A DNA stretch of 64,000 nucleotides from Bidens hawaiensis (GCA_021521415.1 JAIQDT010001098.1:186001-250000), one strand, 5' to 3'; shown: positions 11,763 to 22,623, numbered from the stretch's first letter. Numbers and translations: made by a program. Notes: generated by a model not told the origin, from the sequence alone.

Positions 11763-13471
11763 GAAGTAAAAAAGGGGAATATGGTACTCACCTCGATAGA
11801 CGAACAAAAGTGAAAAGAGAAATATTAGGAACGATGATTCGCGTAAATCACGCGCTTCGGGAAAATACCAACGAGAATCCTAAGTAACAAATAATCACGG
11901 AATAAATACGGATTGAATAAAAAATCTAAAACTATAGAGAAGTTCGGGTATAATTATCGAGTGTAATCTTTACAAAAGCTTTTTATTACTTCGATTAATT
12001 ATAAATTTTATTATCAAAGTTTTATCGTAATAAATATGATTTACTTATAATAAACACCTAAAAATGCTTGAATAAATACTTATAAAGGTTTTATAAATTA
12101 TATAAAGAGATTTGTTTTCTCAATCTAAAAATATGTTTAATATATGTTTATTATTAATAAATATTTCTTTTATACTAGTATTGTAAATAATAAATTATTA
12201 ATAAATAATCATAATAATAATAATATGATCTTTTACAAAATACTTAAACTATATAAGTTAACAAGATTATAATTAGATATATATATTTTAGATTTAAACT
12301 CTTTTTAAATTCTTTATTATGAACACATTTTTAATATATTAAACCTTATTAATATTTATATTATAAAAACTTTAGCAATTGTTAACAACTATTATACGAT
12401 ATATATATATATATATATGGTTTACCAAAGTTCAGACAAATAATGAGTTAAAATGTAGGTTTTATTAAAAATGGTTATTTATTTTGGTATCTAAAATTAA
12501 TTACAATCACTTAACAAACCCTTAAACAATAAAGAAGCAAAACGAAAGCAAACTGCGTCCAAGGGGCTCGAACCCGCGCCCATGGCCGGTTCAAGAGGAA
12601 TCAAACATCAGCCCAACCCAACTGATCTAGGTTGTTTAGTTGTTTAAAGCTCGATCTGTAAACTTATTAACCACAGGTACACAGATACATACCAGATATA
12701 AGCCCTAGATCAATCAATCCATAAATCCTTTAAGTGTTGAATCGATTAACGTTAGGGTTAATGATCACAGACCATAAACGAACAAGATCATATACTTTAA
12801 TTACCTTTAATCGACGTTAATAGAGGGATATCAATGATTTTATCGGCCGGCTAAACGAGGTGATGAACCGGCACATAACAGAGGTGATAATCAAATTAAA
12901 TTGAGGGTAAGTGACGGCTAGGGTTAGGGTCAAGTTTCTGCAAGGTTAATTTGATTGTTACAATGGTTTATATGTATAACGTAGTCGTGTTAAGGTCGGC
13001 ATGAATAAAACGAGAAACGAATCCTTTTTGATCGTATTAACCTAATTACGTTGTCGGTGATGACGTTTATGGTAAGAATCACGTATACATTGATTTGGTT
13101 TCCAAACTTGCTACGAGAATTGAGTTCCAAGGTAAATGATTTGGTATATATACGGGTTCAAACAAACGGGTTTGGGTTATCGGATCTGGGTTAACCAGTT
13201 TTGAAGGCGGGTTATAATATAATTTTCATGTTAGCCCCTGAAGTTTAAGGGTGGATACAAAAGTGGATAAAAGGTTAAAGTTTGAGTTAAAAGTGCCAAT
13301 GCAAGAAAGATATATTTATATATAATTAAATAATAAGTTAATAATAATATATTAATAATTAAACAAATTTAAACTCGATAAGTGCAGCATATTTAATAAA
13401 AATAACCCGAACACTGAACCGAATCGGGTATTTAAATAAAATATAAGTTTGAAAAAACCCGAGTTGTTACA

Positions 13472-13590
13472 GAAACACCTCCTTCTGCACCTTAACCCCA
13501 TTGCACGACGACCAAAATATTTCTGTTTTCTTAACATTAAGTTCAAGACCCAGACGACAGCTCTTTTCCCTGATAATATCTAAAGCTTTA
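13472..13590 (-). pseudogene. RT-linked protein gene fragment, copy 1 (right part)
   Basis: This continues the fragment at 3195-3571 on the other side of the LTR element. It aligns with 28043-28160 in copy 2, sharing CACCTTAACCCCATTGCA, CTTTCTTAACATTAAGTTC and CCTGATAATATCTAAAGC. Confidence 0.75.
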
Positions 13591-14607
13591 GTAACCTCTT
13601 TAGTTTATTGTTGAGTTTGGAAAAATATGATTGGTTACATGTCATATGGTTCGATGCTCCGTTATCAAAATATCATGTTTGAATAGTTTATTTGTTATAT
13701 TGACTTGTATTTTTTATATTAAAAAACTTAAAATTGTTGAAATTATAATTAGAATATGTTATTTTTTCTATTAAATTCAAATTCAGGTTTTTTACACGAA
13801 TTGAATTTCGACTTGACTATTTTGAATTTGAATCGATTTTGTCGAATCTATTTCTAATTTGACTCAAATTCAAATTCAACTTTGAAATTTCAAAAATTAA
13901 ATATTCAAAATTCGATTTATTGAGCACCCATTAGTCGTGTTAATAAAAAAAAGACAATCATCAATTGGTTTCAAGGTTATAAATACATGAAAGAAAAAAA
14001 AGTCGTGGTGACCAAAATACATTATAAAATGTTGTGGAATTTGTTAAATTATCACTTAACCAAAGCTTGGTATGTGTCCCTTTGGCGCAATAGGACGAAA
14101 ACAAGCATAAGAAAGGATAACCTAAGAGAAGCTGGCATAGCGCAACATAATTGTAACATTCTCTTTTCCTGTATTTTTGTAAAAAGACATGAGAGAAAAT
14201 GACGCATTAGTTTTCTTTTTACAAATTTTTTATTTAAAAACATTATTTATTGGTTTAGTTTTTATTATCTGAATAAAATAAGAATTTTTTATCCCTATTC
14301 CTTTTTTTAATAAAATTCGTATATAATCTAAGCTACAATTTCTAAATTAAATATACTAAATAAAACATAAATTTAATTTAGAAAACTCAAATGAAAAACA
14401 TAAAATAAATATTAAGTTATTTTTTGTTTAGGAATATTTGGTAAGGTTATCAATCAAAGTTAAATTGTAAAGTCTGCATTTTAATTTGTACTTAGAGACC
14501 CAAATAGTGGCCCATTAATCTGAATCTAATTTGGGTCAAGAAACGAATAGAATTTCTATTAACATAAAACCCGAATAACCTAAATCCAACCCAATTAAAA
14601 AACTCAA
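13591..14607. other. Tandem segmental duplication, copy 1, non-coding part C
   Basis: This aligns with 28161-28483, then 36171-36424, 37369-37686 and 38233-38330, that is with copy 2 after removal of its three insertions. It supplies the empty sites that fix those insertions. It includes short alternating runs of GAATTTGAATC-like words near 13830-13920. The overlapping ORFs at 13987-14243 are in this non-coding sequence and are not retained in copy 2. Confidence 0.75.
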
Positions 14608-14639
14608 ATAGCTATTTTATTTAGGGAAAATTTTTAAAA

Positions 14640-15010
14640 TGGCTTTTTTTAAGAGAGTAAAAGTGAAAAGTAGCCTTAAATTTCAACATATTCTCAAAAC
14701 AGCCCATCAATTTTGGACTGAGGAGACGAGATCTGGAAAAATCCTTAGGCCAATAAAATTCTGACAAGTGTCAAAATTCGACGAGTTTTTTTAAAATATT
14801 GGGGGGCCAGTCCATATTTTCCATCAAAAGTTCTTCTAAAAATACAGTCTTTTCCGGCAGTCTTTTAATGTTTCCTAACGGGTCCCCTCAACTTCCAAAA
14901 AAATACATGGGAAATTGTGCCTTCAAATTCAATCTTTCAAGACACATTTAGGGTGAATTTTTACCAAAGTACTATCACGTGCTAGCATTTTTCTTAGGCT
15001 ATACCATTCA
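14640..15010. repeat. Single long-TIR arm related to the element at 1-1205
   Basis: Landmarks of the arm at 1-335 reappear in the same order but more diverged: a CGAGATCTGG block, ACAAGTGTC, a CCATATTTTCCAT block and TCTTTCAAGACACATTT. No matching opposite arm is obvious to the right of the defensin-like gene. Confidence 0.5.
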
Positions 15011-15111
15011 TAAAGTTTGACAATACGTGTAAAAAAAAGCTGAAACACAATAAATACGGCATTCAAAGTATAAATTAAACATATACTTTATATAATTTAA
15101 CTAGAATCTAC

Positions 15112-15474
15112 TTAAACATTGGGACATCCTGGTCCTATGGAGCAACAAACGCAAATAGTACCACGACAAAATGTATTTTTCGGGAATTGAATTCGCGGAA
15201 CAAGTTTAAAGCAATCCTTTTCACAAAGCTCTAGATCACAAAGTGTTGGTGCATGATTAAGAGAATAACCACAAAAAAGTTCATCTGCTTGTCAACAAAA
15301 ACAGTTTAAAAAACGTTAATAAATAAATAAAACAACATTATTATTTGAAAAACAAGATGTTAACAAGGAAATACCAATTGTCTTGCACTCTACTTCTGGA
15401 AGGGAAGCAATACATGTCATAAGATTTGAACACAACATGTAAATAATCATAAAAGACGTTATATTTTTCTTCAT
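15112..15474 (-). CDS. Secreted defensin-like cysteine-rich peptide, two exons
   Basis: Exon 1 (15375-15474) encodes MKKNITSFMIIYMLCSNL and a short following stretch, a typical signal peptide. A 90-base intron (15285-15374, GT...CAG) follows in phase 1, and exon 2 (15112-15284) encodes the rest, ending at TAA; total 90 residues. After the signal peptide there are ten cysteines with spacing C-x7-C-x10-C-x4-C-x3-C-x14-C-x4-C-x-C-C-x5-C. The C-x3-C and C-x-C pairs are the mark of the cysteine-stabilised alpha-beta fold of plant defensin-like (DEFL) peptides. One phase-1 intron just after the signal peptide is the usual DEFL gene structure. A TATA box lies upstream (15517-15525). DEFL peptides act outside the cell in defence or in reproductive signalling; which role applies here cannot be told. 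The gene sits next to a long-TIR arm, so transduplication is possible. The reading frame is open and splice sites are canonical. Confidence 0.78.
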
Positions 15475-15516
15475 TTCAAACTCGTGAGTATGACCTTGAC
15501 GATAAATGAGTACATG

Positions 15517-15525
15517 TATTTATAA
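15517..15525 (-). promoter_or_regulatory. TATA box of defensin-like gene
   Basis: On the minus strand the sequence reads TTATAAATA, 43 bases upstream of the ATG at 15474, leaving room for a short 5' leader. Position and sequence fit a plant core promoter. Confidence 0.6.
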
Positions 15526-15530
15526 CTTTT

Positions 15531-16109
15531 TTTCATCACAGTTATTTATAAAATGACACATTGTAATTAATTTTTGTAAATTTGATCAATAAATAGAATG
15601 ATATTATTTATATAGGTTACAAATACACATATTTAATGTTAAGGTTTAGAGAAATTAATTTCGCGCATATCATTTATTATATGGGTCAGGGTAAACGTCT
15701 CTCCTATTCTACATGTCATACTTCACCCCTAGACTTTTAATTCATTTAACAATTTTATTTGACATATTACTCTCATCTGACATATTTTAATTTTATAGTT
15801 CAAAATTTGTGCAGTTTAATACATAAATACATTATTATTTTTATTTATTAACAAATATTAAAAAATTTGTTTTAAAAAATGCTAACAATCTCCAAAAACT
15901 ATTAAAACACTCTTTAAACAATGAAAACAATTATAGAAAAAATGTATTTTTAAATTATAAAAATGTTTATTTTAATTAATAAAAAGTGCCTTTTGTTATT
16001 TAAAAAAACAAAAAAACTGTTTTAAAAATATAAAAAAGTAGTAAAAAATATTTTTTTAAAATATTTTTGAAGACAATAATAATAAAAGATAACAAAATGA
16101 CAAAAAAAA
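15531..16109. other. AT-rich intergenic DNA
   Basis: No gene or clear repeat is recognised. The last 40 bases (GACAATAATAATAAAAG...) begin copy 2 of the segmental duplication. Confidence 0.5.
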
Positions 16110-16784
16110 GAGTTAAGTGTCATTTTAGTACATGTGGTTTGGTCAACTACGCAACTTTAGTACTTATTTTTATTTTGTGCAAGTAGCTACCTCAGTTTCA
16201 AAAAACTTGTACTTTTAGTACTTTTTTTCTATGTGGTTTGGTCAACTACGCAACTTTAGTAGTTATTTTTATTTTGTGCAAGTAGTTATCTCAGTTTCAA
16301 AAAACTTGTACTTTTAGTACTTTTTTTCTAACCCGGTTTATTTTTTCCGTTAAGTCGGAGATAATTTGGTAACTTCGTTATTTTCTTTGTTTTTTTCTTT
16401 TCTTTTAAACGCTTATATCTTGTAAACCCTAAATTACAAAATCAAAACATCAAAATCCAAATCCTAAACCCCCAAATATCGTAAAAATTCAAACCCTATG
16501 ATGATATGGAGAAAGGGTTTGGGGATTTAGGATTTGGATTTTGATGTTTTAATTTGGTAATTTAGGGTTTACAAGATATAAGTGTTTAAAAGAAAAGAAA
16601 AAAACAAAGAAAATAACGAAGTTACCAAATTATCTCCGACTTAACGAAAAAAATAAACGGGGTTAGAAAAAAAGTACTAAAAGTGCAAGTTTTTTGAAAC
16701 TGAGATAGCTATTTGCACAAAATAAAATAGGTACTAAAGTTGCGTAGTTGACCGAACCACGGGTACTAAAATAACAGTTAACTC
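16110..16784. mobile_element. Fold-back MITE with arms of about 290-400 bp
   Basis: The left end reads GAGTTAAGTGTCATTTTAG and the right end is its inverse, finishing AACAGTTAACTC. The arms share ACTACGCAACTTTAGTA, TTTTAGTACTTTTTTTCT and GGAGATAATTTGGTAAC in opposite orientation, so nearly the whole element can fold on itself. The left arm has an extra tandem copy of about 93 bases (16140-16230 and 16233-16325). Copy 1 of the segmental duplication (about 1507-1525) lacks it, giving an approximate empty site. The flanks are A-rich on both sides, so the target duplication length cannot be read. No coding capacity. Confidence 0.8.
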
Positions 16785-17669
16785 AAAAAGAAATAAAAAA
16801 GGTTTGAATTGTCAAAATGTGAAACTTGAGTCAGGTGGTATATTTAGTAAAAATGGAATCAAGTGGAGTATATTTAACAGCAGCCATAATAAATAGATAA
16901 GATATGTTAATGAAGGGTCACTGGCCCACCTAATTATCTTCGTTTTCCAAGTAATTCAAGACATATTTTTTTTATTTAAATTTTATATTATTATAATTAA
17001 TTTAGCTTATATTTTGTTTTTCATTTATAATTTAACAAATATAAACTTTCATTAAATTTAAAATATATCATCAAGACATGCTTAATTTTATATACGTGTT
17101 GACGTCATTTTTACTCAAAACCGATTCGAGTCAAATTTTTATTGAACGTTTCGATAAAATTTTAATCGGGCTTGGTTTTGAACAAATTTATGTTGACACG
17201 TAGATAAAAATAACGACATTTCAACAATATATTCGAAATTTTATAGAAAAATTACGTTACAAGTTACAAAAGAAAAACAACTTAGAAAAAAAGTAATCAT
17301 AATAATATAATATTCATATTTCAAAATTTTGGGAAAAGAGACGAAGGAGACATTTTTGAATTTTATAAATACATCGGATTCGACGGGTTTTGTTCAAAAT
17401 TTGTTGGGATGACAGATTTCGAACAAAAGTTGTCAACGACAAATTTAGTTCAAAATCTGTCTCCACCAACGATTTTTAGATTGATCATTTATGGAATCTT
17501 CAAATAAAAAAACATTAAATTAAGTTTCTCTCTTCTAAAAAGGACTCTGCTGAGAATTTTCTCTTGTCGTAAACTAATAACTCAACTAACACTCACTAGT
17601 AGTGCAAGTACAAGAAAAGTATTTGCCTAAGGTTCACTTTACTTACTCGGGTATCTCAAATAACCCTAA

Positions 17670-17700
<31 letters not shown>

Positions 17701-18480
17701 GCAAGCTTGAAGGCCATGATCATTTTATGATCAAGTACATGTCGGTGAGACAAGACGAAATAAAGCCGATGTGAGAGCATATGCACAAGTGATTTCAGAT
17801 GTGTCAGTTATTTCTATCATGTATAACAACCAGTTGATTTTTTCTATTTCTTTTTGAAATAGAGTATTCAATTTGGCATTTGATGATGGTTTATGGGCAA
17901 GAGGTGAGTTTTTTTAATTGGCTTTGGCTTCTGAGTAAATGAAATTTACGAAAGTGTCCCACGTTGTGGCATGGATATGTGCAATGGGATTTGTGAATCC
18001 GTATAAAATATTTTGAGGAAACCTGTCATGGAACCTGACATTTATCGTTATGCAGGACACTTCCGTAAATGTCATTTACATAACACCCAAAAACCAAAAA
18101 AAATGTCACCTCTTACCCACAAACGATCATCAAATGCCAAAACTCTCATTTTCTATATAAAAATATCACGACTTGGTATTGCTTACAATATAAAAATATT
18201 GACGAGGGTTGGGAACTCGGTTACCCTGGAGTCTTATGCCGAAGGACTCTAGGACATGAATAAATGTATTTTGTTCCGGCTCGGCACGTCATTTTCTGGC
18301 ACGTCATGTTCAAGGTTAAGTTTTGTAATATAAGTCTTATGATTATTAGAAAAAATCAAATAAAAATATTAAAAACCACTTATCATTAATGAATTCACGA
18401 ATATGTGGGCATGAGCTGTTGTCCAGATTAATGTATGGTCCTGATAATCGATTCATTACGTGTACCCAGTGATGCATGGT
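16785..18480. other. Tandem segmental duplication, copy 2, non-coding part A
   Basis: This is collinear with 1525-3110. Small differences include a 26-base T run at 17675-17700 where copy 1 has eight Ts. No gene is recognised; the ORF at 18013-18252 is the counterpart of 2537-2911 and is not supported as coding. Confidence 0.7.
17675..17700. repeat. Poly(T) tract of 26 bases
   Basis: An uninterrupted T run; the corresponding place in copy 1 (about 2371-2379) has only eight or nine. It looks like slippage growth after duplication. Confidence 0.9.
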
Positions 18481-18877
18481 ATGGACTTGCATTATTTTTA
18501 GGGGAAATTACTAAAGTAAATGTTTTTGACTAGAAAATTTCAAAAATAGACATGACTTTTTAGCCTAAATCTCCCCGATCATCGATCTTTTATCCAATAA
18601 ACAAGAGCCACATTAGCCGCCTTATCTGGCACTTTATAGGCACAGAAATATATAAAAAGTAAATGGGACCCACTTTCAACCGATATAAATGCGACACGTG
18701 TCGCACACGGCTAAACTTAGCCTACAACTCCAATTTTTAGCCGACATCCTTTACTCTTAGTCGACTTTGGGATCTGTGTATATTCACTTAGCCGGCTCAT
18801 TATTTTCTCTCTTAGACGGCTCCAACTCGTCTCGCAAGCTAAAATTTCACTTAGCCGCCATCTTTTCTTACATTTTA
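18481..18877. other. Unassigned DNA with repeated TTAGCCG words
   Basis: The words TTAGCCG or TTAGCCGG recur about five times between 18600 and 18865, and TTAGTCG once, next to a G-box palindrome. It may be the edge of an uncharacterised DNA transposon. No gene is recognised; the minus-strand ORF 18717-18926 crosses the LTR start and is not believed. Confidence 0.4.
18691..18704. promoter_or_regulatory. Perfect palindrome with G-box core
   Basis: GCGACACGTGTCGC is a 14-base perfect palindrome around CACGTG, the binding core for plant bZIP and bHLH factors. No gene starts nearby, so regulatory use is unproven. Confidence 0.35.
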
Positions 18878-19295
18878 TGTAAGGCCCCGTTACCGGTGCC
18901 CTACATTTGGTGTTGGATTTACTCATAAACGCAGTTCTAAATATCAGAGTTAATTAAAACATTCGCGGAATAATAAAACTTTCATAAAACATTTCATAAC
19001 AAACCATAACTTGTCTTAAAACATCCCGTCTTTCAGAATAAACAAAACATTAAACTTAAACGTCTTGAGTCTTCCGATGCCAGCCTCTTATTCACTGCCA
19101 CGTGTCCCCTTAAGCGAGCCGCCTCATCCTACTCACCTGCGTGCATACTAAAAGTCAGCTACGCTGAGTGAGTTCTAGTTAATCATACAACATACAATCG
19201 GTTCACATACTTGCACACATGCCCGAAGGGGTGTATGTTATTCATACTTACTTTTCATACATAACTATCCATTCTATTTAAAGAGCCTTCCTCCC

Positions 19296-19430
19296 TATAA
19301 CCTCACAGATATTATAAGGGTCTGGTCCCTAACATCACAGATATTATAAGGGTCTGGTCCATAACATCACAGATATTATTAGGGTCTGGTCCCTACCATC
19401 ACAGATATTATAGGGTCTGGTCCCTCTTCG
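19296..19430. repeat. Four tandem units of about 36 bp in LTR
   Basis: Each unit carries TCACAGATATTAT and GGGTCTGGTCC. The third has AGGG changed near its centre and the last lost a base. These are typical LTR minisatellite repeats. Confidence 0.85.
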
Positions 19431-19845
19431 TTACCATACAACCATACCTTTCCTTCTTTTGTTAACTTTATCGCATTCATACATATAAGCATACACATTA
19501 TACTTACCTTATATATAACACTACAACCTGACAGTACGTGCAATATCCGAAGATCGTTCACGTACTAACAACCAATCATTCATACATTTCTCATCATTCA
19601 CATAAGGCATACACTTATCACTTAGGATAAGTATATTAACAAACATATCGAGTATGCACACAGCCCCGAAAACATAACACAGAGTGGGGCTAGAAACTCA
19701 TCTGAATCCTATTGTGTTCACCGTTAATCGTTATCCCCTTCTTTAATTGTGCACGGCTAATTGTATAACAATTACATGTATCAATCTAACTATCACTACC
19801 CATATCGCGTTTCTAGTTTAATCATCGCCCTCAACGAACGGGGGT

Positions 19846-19935
19846 CCGGGGGCAGCGCCCCTAGCAGCGGGGTTCTAGGGGCGGCAGCCCCTAGCGGGGT
19901 CCAAGGGGCAGAGCCCCTGGCTGGGGTTAAGCTAA
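19846..19935. repeat. GC-rich hairpin block in LTR
   Basis: Repeated blocks such as GGGGGCAGCGCCCC, GGGGCGGCAGCCCC and GGGGCAGAGCCCC each form a short hairpin, and the plus strand has several runs of four or five Gs. This is a strong contrast to the AT-rich surroundings and could form G-quadruplex or hairpin structures. Confidence 0.7.
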
Positions 19936-20104
19936 TTTCATTAACTGTCTTAACACATTTTCCATTAACATTTTAAGTTATTTTATAAGTTGGGCTTGTT
20001 TGCTAAGCCTAAGATAATGGGCTAGTTTGCTTTATATTAGATATGCGCTTAGCCCACTGTCTATTATGGTACTTGGGCCCAACTGGACTCAAGCCCAAAA
20101 CTCA

Positions 20105-20330
20105 ACAGAGGTCTGATTAGCCGAGAACCTTTTGGCAGGGAACTCGTGACCGAGAACACTTTGGTTGACCGAAAACGTTGACCGAAATCAACTTTGACCG
20201 AGAACTCGTATTCGACCGAGAACTCTGTGGCCGAGAACTCATTGGCCGAGAACCTATTTTGGCCGAAATCTCAGGTTGACCGAGAACCAGATGGTTGACC
20301 ATGGATTCTTAAATTTGGCCGAGAACCCTC
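20105..20330. repeat. Cluster of CCGAGAAC words in LTR
   Basis: The word CCGAGAAC or CCGAAA occurs about ten times, often as GGCCGAGAACTC or TTGACCGAGAAC, with irregular spacing of 15 to 35 bases. Confidence 0.75.
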
Positions 20331-21089
20331 AGGTCCAATGTTTTCAGTTCATTTCTCCATCCTAATCATTTTTTACTCATCACTGTTAGCTGTTTTATGG
20401 TTTACAACCAGAATTTCAACTACCCTTAACTGTTTTACACTCGCCACTAAGCCAATATCTAGATCTAATCCGTTTTAGGCATAAAGTTTGGACCTTTATA
20501 AGTTTAAAACGTTCTAGGCTAGATCTAGGGTTCACTTGATGAACTGTATATAGCCATGAGTTCATTTAGTCCATTTCAATCATCAAGTTTGCATTTTTAT
20601 GACATATCTAGACCCGATTTACTCTAGGGTTAAGTTTTGTGGCAAACCGTTCATAAAAACGTAACCTTTAAACGTAAAGAACATACCTTTAGACGTTTGT
20701 AAGGTCACGGCTAGTTGGAGACGTGATCTTGGACTTGTTAGCTCACTTGTATGATCGAGATCCTAAGTGATGATGCTCGGTTTATGGCTCGGATGGTGGT
20801 CGGCGGCTAAGGGAGATATATTTGGCTTAAATGTGTGTTTTATGGTGTAGGCAAGAGTGTAGAATGGATGGAAATGGAAAGATTTAGGGTTTAAGGGGTA
20901 TTTATATTCCCTTAAGCCCATGGACCTAAGACCCATCTTTCCTTTTTGGTCCATAATTATCTCTATCTAATTAGCCTACTTATCTTTCCCTTTTTACCAT
21001 TTTACTATTTATTTATTAACTCAAGTAAACTTTTCCGTCGTAGCGAGTCAATATTCATTATTATTATTCGAAATTTTTGGGATGTTACA

Positions 21090-21104
21090 AGTATTCCCTC
21101 CTTA
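21090..21104 (-). other. Polypurine tract of Tekay-type element
   Basis: The element strand reads AAGGAGGGAATACT immediately before the 3' LTR start TGTAACATCC. Confidence 0.65.
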
Positions 21105-21132
21105 AAGAGGTTTCGTCCCCGAAACTTAACTA

Positions 21133-21936
21133 TTACTTAAACAGACTAGGGTAAAACTTGCGCATCTCTTCCTCGACTTCCCAAGTGGCATCCGATCCCT
21201 TGCGATGCTTCCATATCACCTTCACTAAGGGTATGACCTTGTGACGAAGTTGCTTCTCCTTGCGGTCAACTATCTCGATTGGTTGCTCAATATAGTTTAA
21301 CTGCTCATCAACCTCAATGTCCATCAATGGCATGTGCGACGTGTCATCAGCCAGACATTTTCTCAGATGAGAAACATGGAAGGTGGAATGAATTCCCTCT
21401 AACTCATCGGGTAAATCCAGCTTATAAGCTACTTCACCCACACGATCTATGATCTTAAACGGTCCAATATACCTCGGACTCAACTTTCCTCTCTTCCTGA
21501 AACGGATGATTCCTTTCCAAGGCGAGACCTTGAGCATCATATTGTCACCAACATTAAACTCAATTGGTCGTCGCCGCTTATCAGCATACGACTTTTGTCT
21601 GTCTTGGGCAGCCTTCATTCTTGCTTTGATCTGATCAAACTTTGATGAGGTTTCTTGCACGACCTCTAGGCTTCCCATCTCTTTCTGACCAATCTCTTCC
21701 CAACATACGGGAGTCCTACATTGTCTACCATAGAGCATTTCAAACGGCGGCATACCAATACTTGAATGGTAGCTGTTGTTATAAGAGAACTCTGCAAGAT
21801 GCAGGTGATCATCCCAACTTCCTCCAAGGTCTAAAACACAAGCACGTAGCATATCCTCAAGGGTTTGGATGGTCCTTTCCGACTGTCCATCGGTTTGAGG
21901 ATGATACGCCGTACTAATGTTCAATATCGTTCCCAT
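21133..21936 (-). pseudogene. Integrase C-terminal half plus chromodomain
   Basis: The 267-residue reading contains [20 protein letters not shown], where the final Glu is the third acid of the integrase D,D-35-E triad, then the GPF-type module with YIGPFKI at about residue 140 and FHVSHLRKC. The last 45 residues, with [16 protein letters not shown], form a chromodomain of the kind that guides Tekay-clade elements to heterochromatin. The reading begins with a frameshift relative to the upstream integrase part (21921-22595), so a single full-length protein cannot be made. The C-terminus is otherwise intact, ending FYPSLFK. In an active element it would insert the cDNA into the genome. Confidence 0.85.
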
Positions 21937-22620
21937 AGCTTCATGGAATTTCTTCCAAAACCTCGAAGTAAACGCGTATCTCTATCAGACACGATTGATA
22001 ACGGTACACCGTGCTTGGTTACAACCTCTTTAATGAACAAGCTTGCTAATGTTTCTGACGAGATAGCCTCTCGTATAGGCAGAAAGTGAGCACTTTTGGT
22101 CAATCGGTCCGCTATCACCCAAATGGTATCATGATGCTTAGCTGTACGTGGTAGCTTAGTTATGAAATCCATGGTGATGTGTTTTCGTTTCCATTCTGGT
22201 ATCTCTAGCGGTTGTATCTTCCCATAAGGCTTTTGATGTTCGGCTTTGACTTGTAAACAAGTTAAGCACTTACTGACATAATCTACTACATAATTCTTCA
22301 TTCCTGGCCACCAGTAGTCCCTTTTCAAGTCTTGGTACATCTTCGTAGCTCCAGGATGAATCGAGTATCTTGACTTATGAGCTTCATCTAAGATTCGACC
22401 TCTGAGATCTCCATGGCGTGGGATCCACATACGGTCAAACATAGTCTTAACTCCATGAGTGTTTTCCATTAGCTCATCTTGTTGGCCGTAAACTCTTTCC
22501 TTCTTTACTAACTTCTCGTCTACTAGCACCTCTGACTGCACTTTGATGATTTCTTCAAAAAGACTTGAGTTCATAATCAGCTGGTATGACTTCACTGTTG
22601 CAAGGACTTCCTCATTTTAC
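21921..22620 (-). pseudogene. Integrase zinc-binding and core domain
   Basis: The reading includes the HHCC zinc-binding region (HKSRYSIHPGATKMYQDLKR ... CLTCLQVK) and the first two acids of the catalytic core (Asp in TMDFITKLP and Asp in IVSDRDTR). It ends in LWERY where a frameshift separates it from the part with the catalytic Glu. A second frameshift near 22620 separates it from RNase H upstream. Confidence 0.85.
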
Positions 22621-22623
22621 GAC

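Larger units (their letters stand above)
3572..13471 (-). mobile_element. Gag-only Ty3/Gypsy-like LTR retrotransposon (non-autonomous)
   Basis: Two direct repeats of about 2.2-2.3 kb (3572-5780 and 8565-13471, the second interrupted by a 2.6-kb insertion) flank a 2.8-kb interior. On the minus strand the interior begins with a primer-binding site matching the initiator Met tRNA 3' end (8550-8561), contains a degraded gag with two CCHC zinc knuckles, and ends with a purine-rich tract (5782-5794) just before the 3' LTR. No protease, reverse transcriptase, RNase H or integrase reading is visible anywhere in the interior, so it would have depended on another element. Its left end is truncated and the host lost about 320 bases there, so no target duplication is visible. 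The LTR style suggests Ty3/Gypsy, inferred rather than proven. Confidence 0.75.
8565..13471 (-). repeat. 5' LTR of gag-only element, interrupted by a solo LTR
   Basis: Without the nested insertion this LTR is about 2.3 kb. It starts on the plus strand with CGTCACACCCC (first T changed to C) and ends GTTGTTACA at 13471. Bases 8683-9182 and 11763-13471 match 3572-5780. A diverged solo LTR of the same family lies at 30761-33017. A TA microsatellite at about 12402-12419 is longer than in the other LTR. Confidence 0.8.
18878..21089 (-). repeat. 3' LTR of Tekay-type element
   Basis: On the plus strand it starts TGTAAGGCCCCGTTACC and ends GGGATGTTACA, giving TGTAACATCC...CTTACA on the element strand. 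Length is 2212 bases. It contains three internal repeat blocks listed separately. ORFs inside it (for example 20763-20954) are chance readings. Confidence 0.8.

Noticed and set aside
19761..19976. Plus-strand ORF with Gly/Ala-rich tail
   Set aside because: It is produced by the GC-rich hairpin block in the LTR.
21449..22089. Plus-strand ORFs over the Gypsy integrase
   Set aside because: Antisense shadows of the minus-strand pol.
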